This document shows, piece after piece, positions 34,588 to 43,593 of a stretch of DNA of 64,000 bases. A program made the position numbers and the translations under genes. Position 1 is the first letter of the stretch. Each line of letters begins with the position of its first letter. The notes under the pieces were generated by a model. That model saw nothing but the letters and a program-made list of their open reading frames with translations. It was not told where the DNA came from and searched no databases. The stretch comes from Rostrohypoxylon terebratum (Eukaryota > Ascomycota > Sordariomycetes > Xylariales > Hypoxylaceae): assembly GCA_022497145.1 (NCBI GenBank), contig MU385915.1, forward strand, positions 120,137 to 184,136, written 5' to 3'.

Positions 34588-35481
34588 ATGTCGTCGACTG
34601 ATATGGATTTACTTCACACAAAACGTCAATTTGCACTTTGGGATCATGATTTCTAATGCAGGGCTCTCTGTATATGGGATAAAATCAACCCCGACAATAT
34701 GGATGAGGAGGGTAACCCTAAAAAGCCATGGCTGGAAATGCCAAAAGAGCCAGAACTTGCCAACTACCGCAAGAAAAGGATTAATCCGGATACCGAAGAT
34801 TTATCATCGTCGTCGTCAACCCTCGAAGATACGATCTCCGGTTCTCACGCAGAATCAATACTAGACCTTACACCTTCCGACCTTGCCTGTTATCAATTCG
34901 AACTCGAGATGCACCAGCATGAAACCAATCGTGTCTATCATGAGCATCATGCTATTTATAAGCTCAAGAATTACGTGCTCGAGACAGTCCATCCGACATA
35001 CAGAATGATTTGCTGCCGTCCCGAACAACAGATTCACCGGTGGTATGCCAGTCTTGTCGCTCGCCTTAAGCCGTCAGAGAAGGAGCAACAGCGGTTCGAC
35101 CGGGAGGCTTATAAGAAAGCGGTGGAACCACTTCGTGAGGAGCCACGGGATTGGGATGCATGGATAACCGATTGGGAGCTAGCCATGGCGCTTGCGAAGC
35201 ACAACAAGGTCCCTGATGCAGAAGATATATACGAATGGCTGGAAGACTTCTTCACGGTGATCAGGCCTTACGAAGGAAAGTGGGTAAATGTCATTCGGGC
35301 ATGCTGGGCACCAAAGATTAGTAACAAGACGCTTGACTACGAAGAGGTGGCAAAGTTCTTCAGATGGCACACCAAAATGATGATGGAGCGGAGAAAAGAT
35401 AATCAGGATAGCGATGGAGAGGACCAGGATAAATCTTCCACGCAGCCAAGAAGGGCCCGGAAGCGCGGTAGGAGGCGCTAG
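34588..35481 (+). pseudogene. Solitary Ty1/copia Gag-like ORF with an in-frame stop near its start
   Basis: From the ATG at 34588 the frame runs 22 codons to TAA (34654-34656), then continues in the same frame to 35481. The largest uninterrupted ATG frame is 34699-35481 (260 aa). The sequence after the stop, CIWDKINPDNMDEEGNPKKP, then a spacer, then YRMICCRPEQQIHRWYASLV, ARLKPSEKEQQRFDREAY and DWDAWITDWELAMALAKHN, follows the layout of Ty1/copia Gag proteins (W..INP block, helical bundle, Trp-rich middle). The C-terminus is basic (RRARKRGRRR), but no CCHC knuckle, protease, integrase or reverse transcriptase follows, and no LTRs were recognised. A 37-nt intron over the stop would shift the frame. 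It may be a relic, or a Gag-derived host gene starting at 34699. Confidence 0.55.
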
Positions 35482-35694
35482 GTAGGGTTCTAGCGTTATC
35501 CCATGTTGCTGTTGCTGTTGCAGCACTATAATTAGGTAGCTATCACATTTCCACACCTCGGGGTTTCGGGGTATGCTGTCGCGCGAGCATTTGCTGCGAC
35601 CGTCCGTAGCGGGCGCGCACTACTACTAGGTATGTACGTGGATCCATCTAAGTATACCAAGATTTAGGTACGGTGTGGAGCGATTACCTGTGTA
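35482..35694. other. Short intergenic stretch
   Basis: Follows the Gag-like ORF. It contains a GTTGCT tandem (about 35504-35521) and then ordinary sequence up to the MITE. Confidence 0.5.
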
Positions 35695-36074
35695 CAGCAG
35701 ACTCCTTCAAAAGTTTTTACCATAAGGAGACCCATAAACAGCCGCCATAAAAGTGGGCCCGCCGTTTGGCACTTGGCAGACGATTGGTGATAAAGAGGGC
35801 CGAGATCATATGCAGCGCCAGCAAAAGAGGGTTATTTCGTTGAAACTGCCGAAAGAAAATTCAAATTAATAATGCTGGATTGATGTAAAGGATATAAACC
35901 AAGTTTGGTTATATATACTACATACGTTATTGCGAAAAGTAGGAGCTTTCTAAGGTTCTAAAGAATAATTCAAGGATCTCGCCACCCTTAAACCAAGTGT
36001 CAAACAGCTGAGCCACTTTCCCGACAGCTGTCGGTGGGTCTCCCTATGGTAAAAACTTTTGAAGGCGTCTGCTG
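35695..36074. mobile_element. MITE, about 380 bp, 40-bp terminal inverted repeats, TA target duplication
   Basis: The left end 35695-35734 and the inverted right end 36074-36035 match over 40 bp with two mismatches. The ends begin CAGCAGAC and share CTTCAAAAGTTTTTACCATA. TA flanks both ends (35693-35694 and 36075-36076). No coding frame is present inside. CAG-type ends with a TA duplication fit a non-autonomous Tc1/mariner (pogo/Fot-like) element. Near-identity of the termini suggests fairly recent movement. Confidence 0.82.
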
Positions 36075-36783
36075 TACATACTACTACATAGAGTCTAGAC
36101 GACCCCGGAGGTAACGGTGGTGAAGATAATATAATATAATACTAGGTACTTCGTACACTAGATGGATACCGTTCACCGAAAAATCCAGGTAACATTCCCG
36201 TGGGGTAAGGCTCGAAGGGAAGTCGGAGATTACACTAAAGACGAGGGGGAGAGAGATGGATCCATGGATAGGTAGGTCTTGGTGGTGTACCGCGTGCCAT
36301 TTGGCTTATTCAGTACCTACCACCCGACCTTAATTAGGTGCTGACCTACATACCTAGGTCCTAGGTAGGTACCTATAGGTATGTAGGGTGTAGGCACACA
36401 TTAGCCCAAGCAATCCGTGATGGCGTCACAGCAGGAAGCGGACGTTCGGTGAGTAAATTCTCATGTAAAATTCATAAAATCATTCGTAAAATAGGTGGGT
36501 AGTAGTAGTAGTAACATGACCAGCCCTGCTTTTGTTAACTAAGCGCCCAGACGCCCTCCATGATGCAATACACTGAAGTCGCCCTCGATAAAAGCCCAGT
36601 TAATCTATGCAGGGTTCCAGATAACAATAATAAGAACATTGAGAAGTTAGAAAAAAAAGAACAAATCGTGGTGGAAAACGACGGTCTAGAAGCATAACAG
36701 TCCGTAACTCCATCGCCCATGAGACTCTACAAGTCATTCAATATAATTTTCAAAATTCAAAGTGACATTCGACCTTGTCGGCG
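36075..36783. other. Intergenic region with palindromic CCTAGGT units
   Basis: Contains the tandem CCTAGGTCCTAGGT at 36353-36366 flanked by GGTACC and TAGGTAGG elements, and a GTAGTAGTAGTAG run at about 36498-36510. No gene is supported; the small minus-strand frame 36535-36720 has no features. Confidence 0.5.
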
Positions 36784-39264
36784 CTAAGGTATAGTCCTAA
36801 ACCCGTTGTCTGGTCTGTCTAGTAGAAACGAGTCGATTGCACTCTGCCGATGAATTAGTGCAGTTCACAAGCCAAAATGTTAGGGTGTAGAAAATAAGAT
36901 AAGCCTACCCAATCAACGGTATTTTCTCCACTAAGCATGGCATCGAGTGGTAAGTTGTTAATGAAGTCTAGCGATGAGAAGTCGATAGACATAGGATCCA
37001 ACGAAGACGGCGTCATGGGAGCTTGTTGCATATCATTGTTCAGCAAGATAGCCAGCGAGCCGTCTCGGAGTTCGGGTTTCGGTGGTGGAGGCGGTGGTGA
37101 ACGGTTCGAAGCAGGATCTTGCATCGAAACTTTCCGTAGAATGGCACCTACAACACGCGTAGCATGTGCTGCGTCTCTTGAAGTATGCTTTCTCTCCGCC
37201 CACATCTTATATGATGTCCCTAAAGCCTTTAGCTTCCTCGTTCGATCTGCTGGGCTGTGACATAATTAGCGAGTGATCAGTCGTAACATGAAGTGTTAAC
37301 TCACGTGCTTGGCAAGTTCTCCGTAATATCCAGACACAAGATCATCGCCGCGATTAGGAAATCGTGGAGAGTAAGGGCCGAAAGCATGTATTTGTCCTCG
37401 TATATCCTTCCACCAGGTCTGCTCTCCTCCTCGTACTCGGCGTGTAGATCCAGAATCCTAAGAGCCGCATCTCGACACGTGTTCCTTGACCGATCATATA
37501 AGGTGTTATCCTTCTCCCGGTTGAGGTATGGCCGGTGTAATACGCAAAGGCTTTTGAGATACATCATCTCCAACATGAGGCGATGCATGATGTCGTATGT
37601 TTGATCCGTGAAGCTGTACGTCCGTATCGGCCTTATTTGTAGAGAGGGGGGAACTTGAGCGTGGTATTGATGAAGTTCTTCATCCAGCCTCATAACCTCT
37701 TCATATGGTGGAGGGTGTATGGATAACGCAAATCGAATGACCCGGCGCAATAATCGACATAGCTTGGACTTGTAGCTGAGATACAAAGTAGAAGTGGGTT
37801 CTGTAGATGGTCGCGACGGTGGTAATGCCATAGTATTCTCGTCAAAGTCGGCATCAAACAGATTACTAGGCGACTCGGTGTCACATTCGTCATCACGAAT
37901 AATGGGAGGCATGCCTAGTTGAAAGGAGAAAAGCACGTCGAACACCTCAATGAAAAAGAATGCTCGTCTACGGAGTTCTCCTTCGAAAGGGGTAATGTTA
38001 GGGAGATACTTCGGGTCTCTATGATAACCCATTCGCTGCGCAAGCCGGGCAGTGAGACCAAATTTGGCCCATAAGCCAGAATTGATTTCCTTGGCCTTCT
38101 GTAGTTCTGAATAGCTATGTAAGAGGAGCGCTTCAATACTGTACGGTTTGGCGGACAAGTAGTCCCCGGACACGAGGCATTCGGTTGCTAGCAAGGTTAA
38201 TCTATCAAGCAGGGTTGCTTCAGATTCATCAGCCTCGCCCTTCAGGCGGGTAATCGATGCGGCAACCCATAGCATAGAAGCAAGGCAACTTATCCACAAC
38301 AGACTAGCAGAAGACGGGTCCTCCCAGAAGGCGTCGTACTCTCTTTGGAACTTCGTCGTGTGAATGTATGGAGCTGTTACGAACTTGTGGCGGAAGTAGA
38401 CTAATATGAGCGCGTCCGTCTTACTCCTAGGTGGTAATCGCGTGACGGCCTGCGAAATGGTTATGGGCGCTAGCTTGCCGAAGATGACATCTGGATTGTC
38501 CGGGCTTCCATGGTCTGGCGGGGGTGACGGAGTAGGAGGTCCATCGGTCTCATTTTGAAGTATGCCTTGGATATCATGAATGCTCTCAAGGATGGAGGCC
38601 CAGTGAGTAGCACCGACATAATTGTGCTCGCCACCATGAGTGGTGGGGAGAAGTGGGTTTCCAGGTGTCGCCCCCAGGCTAGGTGGCGAGCTCAAATCGG
38701 AACGAGTCTCTGTTTCTGTTCTCTGATCCGAACTTGAGGGGGTATCAAGAGCAGGTTCACGATTGCGCGTGGTGTAGACAAGGCCGTTGACCATCTCCTC
38801 AAGTTTTTGGAGACGAACCTGCAGGACGGGTCTCGACATAGGTTCATGTCTTGACCGGGTATCCACTTGCGGCCGCGCATCCGTGCGCGTCTTGCGAGAG
38901 GCACGAGGTGCATATTCGCAGAAGTTGGCTTCACCACTCTTGACGCACCTCTCACATGGCTGTTGGCGGTCGCATTTCACCCTACGAGAAGGACAATGAG
39001 CGGGGGGTGGGACTGGGATAGGGTTCGGTAGGATGAGACAAGTTGGGATGAGATAGTGATGAGATGGGGGTTGGGGATGAGGGTGGGGATGAGGATGTCG
39101 GCAGTATCATACGACAAAGAAGCTGGACGAGATACTCACTTGCGTGTCCGGCATAGCAGACATGAGACGGGAGGACGATTGCGCTTCTGGATCTTGCGCT
39201 GTAGTCCCTCAGTCGGTTGTGCGCGAAAGACACTTGTCTGGTAGCTGCCGGGCCGAGAGTCCAT
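36784..39264 (-). CDS. Zn(II)2Cys6 transcription factor with fungal regulatory middle-homology domain
   Basis: Model: complement(join(36784..36843,36909..37254,37305..38981,39140..39264)), 735 aa. The first intron (158 nt) splits the zinc cluster. After splicing, Cys35, 38, 45, 51, 54 and 63 form CX2CX6CX5CX2CX8C (CLLCRTRKVKCDRQQPCERC). A short linker and coiled-coil stretch (LQKLEEMVNGLV) follow, then the Fungal_trans regulatory domain (about residues 180-480, with HSYSELQKAKEINSGLWAKF, GLTARLAQRMGYHRDP and GELRRRAFFFIEVFDVLFSF). The C-terminus is Pro-rich (RSPPPPPPKPEL). The last exon (ending LLDRPDNGFRTIP) is inferred from a GTAGGC donor and GCAG acceptor; without it the protein ends about 16 residues after DWV at 36855. 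The target pathway is unknown, and no metabolic gene lies adjacent. Confidence 0.88.
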
Positions 39265-40380
39265 CGTGGCCCGGACAATTGAATCTCGGTCGGAATTAAC
39301 GATACCCTCAAGTAAAAAGCACCTTTAAGGCTGAAGGCTTAAAAGCATCAAGCCGCAGCGACAAGTTGACAGGTCAAATTGAGAACAGGGAATACTTTCC
39401 CGTACTCAGCTTTCGCGCGCGCGATTGCGGAACTGCAAAGTGCGAACTGCGAGCTGCGAGTTGCGACTCGGAATGGAGAACTTTTGGTTGATGAGGACTT
39501 AAGAAGATTCCTGATTGAGAAGAAGTCCGGTAGCACGAAGAAATCCGAAAAGTAAAAAAGCATAAAAGAGAACTTTAAAAAAATTAAAATATGATTATTG
39601 CCGTACCTACAAAGGGTTCTTCGAGCTAGGATAATGGATGGATTAGAATTTAGAATGGATTTTTAGTACTACTGCTACATTGTAGTATGTACACAATACA
39701 TATATATTATATCTTGTATATTGGATGTATATTGTACACATTGTACCAAGGTCCAAGGTCCAAGGTCCAACATAACTGGAGATGTACAACTTGGAAGATC
39801 CAGGATTGGCTAAAAGATCCATTCTAGTGTCATAAGTATCATAATTAACCTCGACCAACCTGGACCGTCAACTTTTTGGTTTCTTAGCTTCCTCGCGCTC
39901 TTGCATTCTTTGGGTTGTCGGAAACAGTGTCATCCGCCTATCCGCCTACCCGGGAGGGAGAAAAAAACGCCCTAGGAAACTCCGTCGCGGTTTACTCTGT
40001 ATTACCTGTATTACTCCCATTGCATGTGTAGCTGGAGGTAAGTGGAGGTATTGTACATAAGACAACCATAAATTTGGGCTGGAAACAGTAACTGGGCAGG
40101 TATCGAGGTCAACTTTCTCCCACCAACGAACCCAATTAAACTCGATCAGGCCAATTACATGGTAGACTCCGATAGCACAATCCTTGGCACTTTCCGATTG
40201 GGAACCTATGACCGACGGAGTTTCTTCGGCTGGATTTAAAGATAGGTCCTAAGATAGTTCCCTCCTCTCTCGAGCCGTAAATCCGTTCCCCTGCTTTTCT
40301 CCTATTTACTCCTCTTCCTCTCGGGAATTATTTTTAACCCTACCTACCAGCCTACCTAGGACCTAGGTACCTATCTACCC
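39265..40380. other. Gene-poor intergenic region
   Basis: Contains a short AAGGTCCAAGGTCCAAGGTCC tandem (three units of about 7 nt, near 39748-39768), which I give as position only. A CGCGCGCG stretch lies at about 39415-39424. CCTAGGACCTAGGT lies at 40355-40368, just left of the MITE. No gene supported. Confidence 0.5.
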
Positions 40381-40384
40381 ACTA

Positions 40385-40547
40385 TCTGACGAACCGGCAC
40401 AAGACAGCAGTTACATAGAAGGTCCAGTTGAAACGGGGTTTGATTAGTTCAAAAAGCCTTGGCAAGCCTTTTTCAGAATATGATTGGATACATCCCTTAG
40501 TTTTCTTATGGGTATATGTACCTGCTGTCTTGTGCCGGTTTGTCAGA
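40385..40547. mobile_element. MITE, about 163 bp, about 32-bp terminal inverted repeats, TA flanks
   Basis: The left end (from 40385) reads TCTGACGAACCGGCACAAGA and the inverted right end (from 40547) reads TCTGACAAACCGGCACAAGA. With the inner part CAGCAG.TACATA, the match extends about 32 bp with two differences. TA lies outside each end (40383-40384 and 40548-40549); the inverted match continues one or two bases further (ACTA). There is no coding capacity. The termini differ from those of the 35.7-kb element, so it is a different MITE family. An open frame that crosses it on the minus strand is incidental. Confidence 0.8.
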
Positions 40548-42330
40548 TAGTACAATATCGACGGCTCTCCATATCCAATACATCCGCTACCTGATACAAT
40601 AATACAATAATACAATATAATAATACAATACATAATTCCGTAATTCTATTAACAGACCGACTTACCCGAGCCGATCCAATCTTGATCATCATGCGGCTAC
40701 TTAACCGATACTTAATCTGCTACCATAAGTCTATAACGCGATCTATTATACCCGTATTTAGTACCTCTAGGACTCGGCTAGAAGTCCGTCTTATTGCTTT
40801 ACTACTCTGTACATTTAATAGTATTCTGAATGGGGTTATTTATTACCTCCCATTCTCCAAATACCGGGATATAAATAATATCCAATACCATCACCGGTCA
40901 CAAGCGCAGAGTAATCAGTAATCGACTACATACTTACTACCTAGTTATCTAGCGTAGCTCAGCATTATCGAAGTCCGCAGCCCTTCGGTTACTTTGCCCC
41001 TATCATTTACGAGGCAATAAGGAAACGGGACAATCTTACTTGCGTCCATGGATCTTAACCCAACCCGGAGAAGCTCAGGTTGGGCTCTAATCTCCGGTAT
41101 CGACCCCCCTTCCCCTCGTCTACGTTGCACAACTCACGATTCGACGCCAGCTATCTCCTCCTCGTCATGGATCTTCTCTTCGTAGCTTGTACATACCAGC
41201 TTACTAGGGTTAAAGACGCTGGCCCGAGAGGAACAAACCTAGGTCCGAAAAATCGCGGTAGTTGAAATGCTAACCGGCAGTATTCATTCCGACTATGGCT
41301 CCCCCTTTCTACACCCGGTTCCCCATTCCGAATTTACCGGTCCCCGGCATCTCCGGTAATAATACTATTGGACCGGACTACTCCAACCGATACAGTCGCA
41401 GAGTGACAGCTTGACGCAGAGCGCGTTAATGAATTGTACGAACCTCCCAACAATATCCCCAAGCCAAGATTAGTTATTACCCCTAGGATGTTAGGCGTGG
41501 TTCGAGAAAAACGTGTTCGCGCATAGGTCCGACCATTCTCCCAGAATCCCCCTTTACCACCGTAACATTCGAGCCTACAACTCCGAAAGCTTGCACCGCT
41601 AGGGTTTGCCCCAGTGACACCACCGCCAAGGTACCTGCACCTCTAAAGCCGAGACATACGCCAGACCTGAGCGCAGAGCGGCAAATGACAGGCTACTTAT
41701 TTGTCACGCATAATGTGGGCTGAAAGGGCCAAGGCGAATCATCTTCACCCCTTATAGTTCAACAACCAACCACCACACTTTTTACGGCGTACAATTTAGC
41801 AATGTGAATTATATCGCCTGTAGGTCGAAACACCCCACGTCGAATGTTCTGCAGTTCCCCAGTCCTTTTCCACGGGCTCTCAAATTTCACCGGCTCGGTT
41901 TCCATTCATTTTTTTTGTCGTACTGTCTGAGAGAGGATACGCCATCGCAATATATTCTATGGATATCCCTACCCGAACAATCATCTTAATTCCCATAACC
42001 CACCTATCTTTTGCGCGGTTCCTCACTCTTTGATGGCATATAGGTCATTCTAATCAATTTGGAAGATGCAAGGTTAAAGAGTGTATGATTGCAATGTAAC
42101 ATCCAATTCAACGTAGCTATCAACTCCAAATTTGGACCCCTATTCCAAGCCGAGGCAAAACTCAGCATGTTCCTAATTGATCCCACAGCTCTTTTTAGCT
42201 GTAGCTATACCTATGCCCTGCCCTAGTTATCCTTTTCAAGGGTCTCCCGCCACCTATAGTAGTCCCTCCCACCACGTTTGCGAAACGTAAGAATGCTAAT
42301 ACTAAAAAAGAAATATCTACAAAAAGAAAT
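40548..42330. other. Gene-poor region, no supported gene
   Basis: It starts with AATAC/ATAC-rich sequence (40590-40635), followed by TA-rich DNA. A perfect 7-bp hairpin (CCCAACC at 41059-41065 with GGTTGGG at 41078-41084) is present, but the loop has no terminator-like context. No transposon protein could be recognised; it may be old, mutated transposon DNA. Confidence 0.45.
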
Positions 42331-42443
42331 CGAGCTCAGCAGGGATCGAACCTGCAATCTTCAGAGAACAGTTATTCTATACGGTGGTGGCAAACACCCA
42401 TACAGAACCGAAATCTGACGCCTTACCATTAGGCCATGAACCC
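42331..42443 (-). tRNA. tRNA-Arg(UCG) with a 41-nt intron
   Basis: On the minus strand the acceptor 5' strand GGGTTCA pairs with 3' TGAGCTC (two G-U pairs), discriminator G. The D arm is GCCT...AGGC. The anticodon stem TCAGA pairs with TCTGA, and the loop reads TTTCGG..C with anticodon TCG (reads CGA). The T arm GCAGG TTCGATC CCTGC is perfect. The intron (42367-42407) sits one base after the anticodon, the standard nuclear position. The mature tRNA is about 72 nt. A-box (TGGCCTAATGG) and B-box (GGTTCGATCC) are intact. Confidence 0.95.
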
Positions 42444-43467
42444 AATCGGACCGCGGTGCGAAGTTGTTGAAAAATTTTGGTCTTAGCTTAATTGTTATAG
42501 CTAGTGGGTGGGTACACACTCTGAGCCTCACGCTCCTCACGCTCGGAGTGGAGTGGAGCAATTGATAGATGCTATCGAGTAGATATGACGTATATCCATA
42601 CTACTACATAGTGCGATTGTAAAGTATCTAGTAGGTAGGTATAATGTTGATGGCTAATTACACTGGCGTAGGACAACCTGTAGATAGGGGATAACATCTA
42701 GGGAAGGTGCTATTCGCACCGTGAGGGGTATATCATAACTTTGTAGGAAAAAAGCTCTTTGGAGGCTTTCTTCTCTTTTATTACACACATCTCTTACCAA
42801 CTTCTATCTGGTCATTTCGTCCAGAAAAGACTTGACTGATTGGGGGCATGAAGAGTTGTATTTTCTATCTACAAGATGTTAGGTTGCTCAGCGTAGATGG
42901 TAAAAGCGTGATTGTTTTTCTTAAAACTACTTCAAGTTTATGTGTCTTTGAAGGGAAACTACTCTAGGTTAGAATCACCTAACCTCAACCCAGGTCCTAT
43001 ATCCGATCAAACTCCCTGGGGAGGGCTTGTTAGCCACTCCTTACACCCAACAATGACTCAATCGAAATGCCATTCCTGATACTCATCTCAGACGTTTCTG
43101 GTCAGGAATCGTCCCAGTACCACCATCAACCCAGCTCCTTCAACAAAAGCTCGACCCAAGTCACCACAAGACAGTCGAACTTCAGTCCACGACTCAATCA
43201 ACATGTTGGAAGTTCGTTCTCGCAAACACTCATCGTTCTACCTTTTAACAGATACGATAGATTTCACTGATTTCGACTATGTTCGCTCCGAGGTACGGCT
43301 CTGATTCGGAGGGTTGCATGTCAGGCCTTATTGTTGCAAGGTGTTCTATGATTTGTTCTTGGTCGCAAAAGAGAGGAAAGACTTTCCCAAGGACCGATCC
43401 CACGAAAATTCCTACCACCCCCACCAACGACACGGCAGTTCGTCCACACTAATCGTTTTCGACTGCA
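42444..43467. other. Intergenic region with one copy of a 42-bp repeat
   Basis: Copy A of a dispersed 42-bp repeat lies at 42873-42914 (see the copy at 43552-43593). The remaining sequence, including the small frame 43067-43270, shows no recognisable gene. Confidence 0.45.
42873..42914 (+). repeat. 42-bp repeat, copy A
   Basis: Shares 38 of 42 positions with 43552-43593 (both start AAGATGT and end with G-TTG, with core GCTCAGCGTAGATGG in common). The three transitions, read relative to copy B, are C to T twice and G to A once, as expected from RIP or deamination. Confidence 0.75.
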
Positions 43468-43593
43468 GGTTGGTGTAGCTCGGGTGCCTTGTGAACGTCA
43501 CTGAGCGCGGTAGTGAAACCGCGCAGGTTCGAATCCTGCAGCTCTCACCGGAAGATGTCAGGTCGCTCAGCGTAGATGGGAAAAGCGTGGTTG
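43468..43593 (+). mobile_element. tRNA-derived SINE-like relic or tRNA pseudogene
   Basis: An A-box-like TAGCTCGGGTGCC (43476-43488) and a perfect B box GGTTCGAATCC (43526-43536) inside a perfect 5-bp T arm mark a Pol III promoter. Between them a 7-bp hairpin (GCGCGGT 43505-43511 / ACCGCGC 43518-43524) stands where the anticodon arm would be, but with a 6-nt loop. The D loop is far too long (about 21 nt), and the acceptor ends pair poorly, so it is not a working tRNA. Directly 3' is copy B of the 42-bp repeat, which itself contains a second A-box-like core (TCGCTCAGCG). tRNA head plus a repeated unrelated body is the SINE layout. Confidence 0.45.
43552..43593 (+). repeat. 42-bp repeat, copy B
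   Basis: See copy A. It joins the tRNA-like head without a gap, so it is likely part of the same element's body. Confidence 0.75.

Noticed and set aside
34625..34661. Intron removing the stop in the Gag-like ORF
   Set aside because: Would be only 37 nt, has a weak donor and shifts the frame.
36535..36720. Minus-strand frame next to the transcription factor
   Set aside because: Downstream of the inferred last exon; no splice link and no domain.
41059..41084. 7-bp perfect hairpin as a terminator
   Set aside because: No gene upstream and no reason to expect this type of terminator in a fungal nuclear genome.
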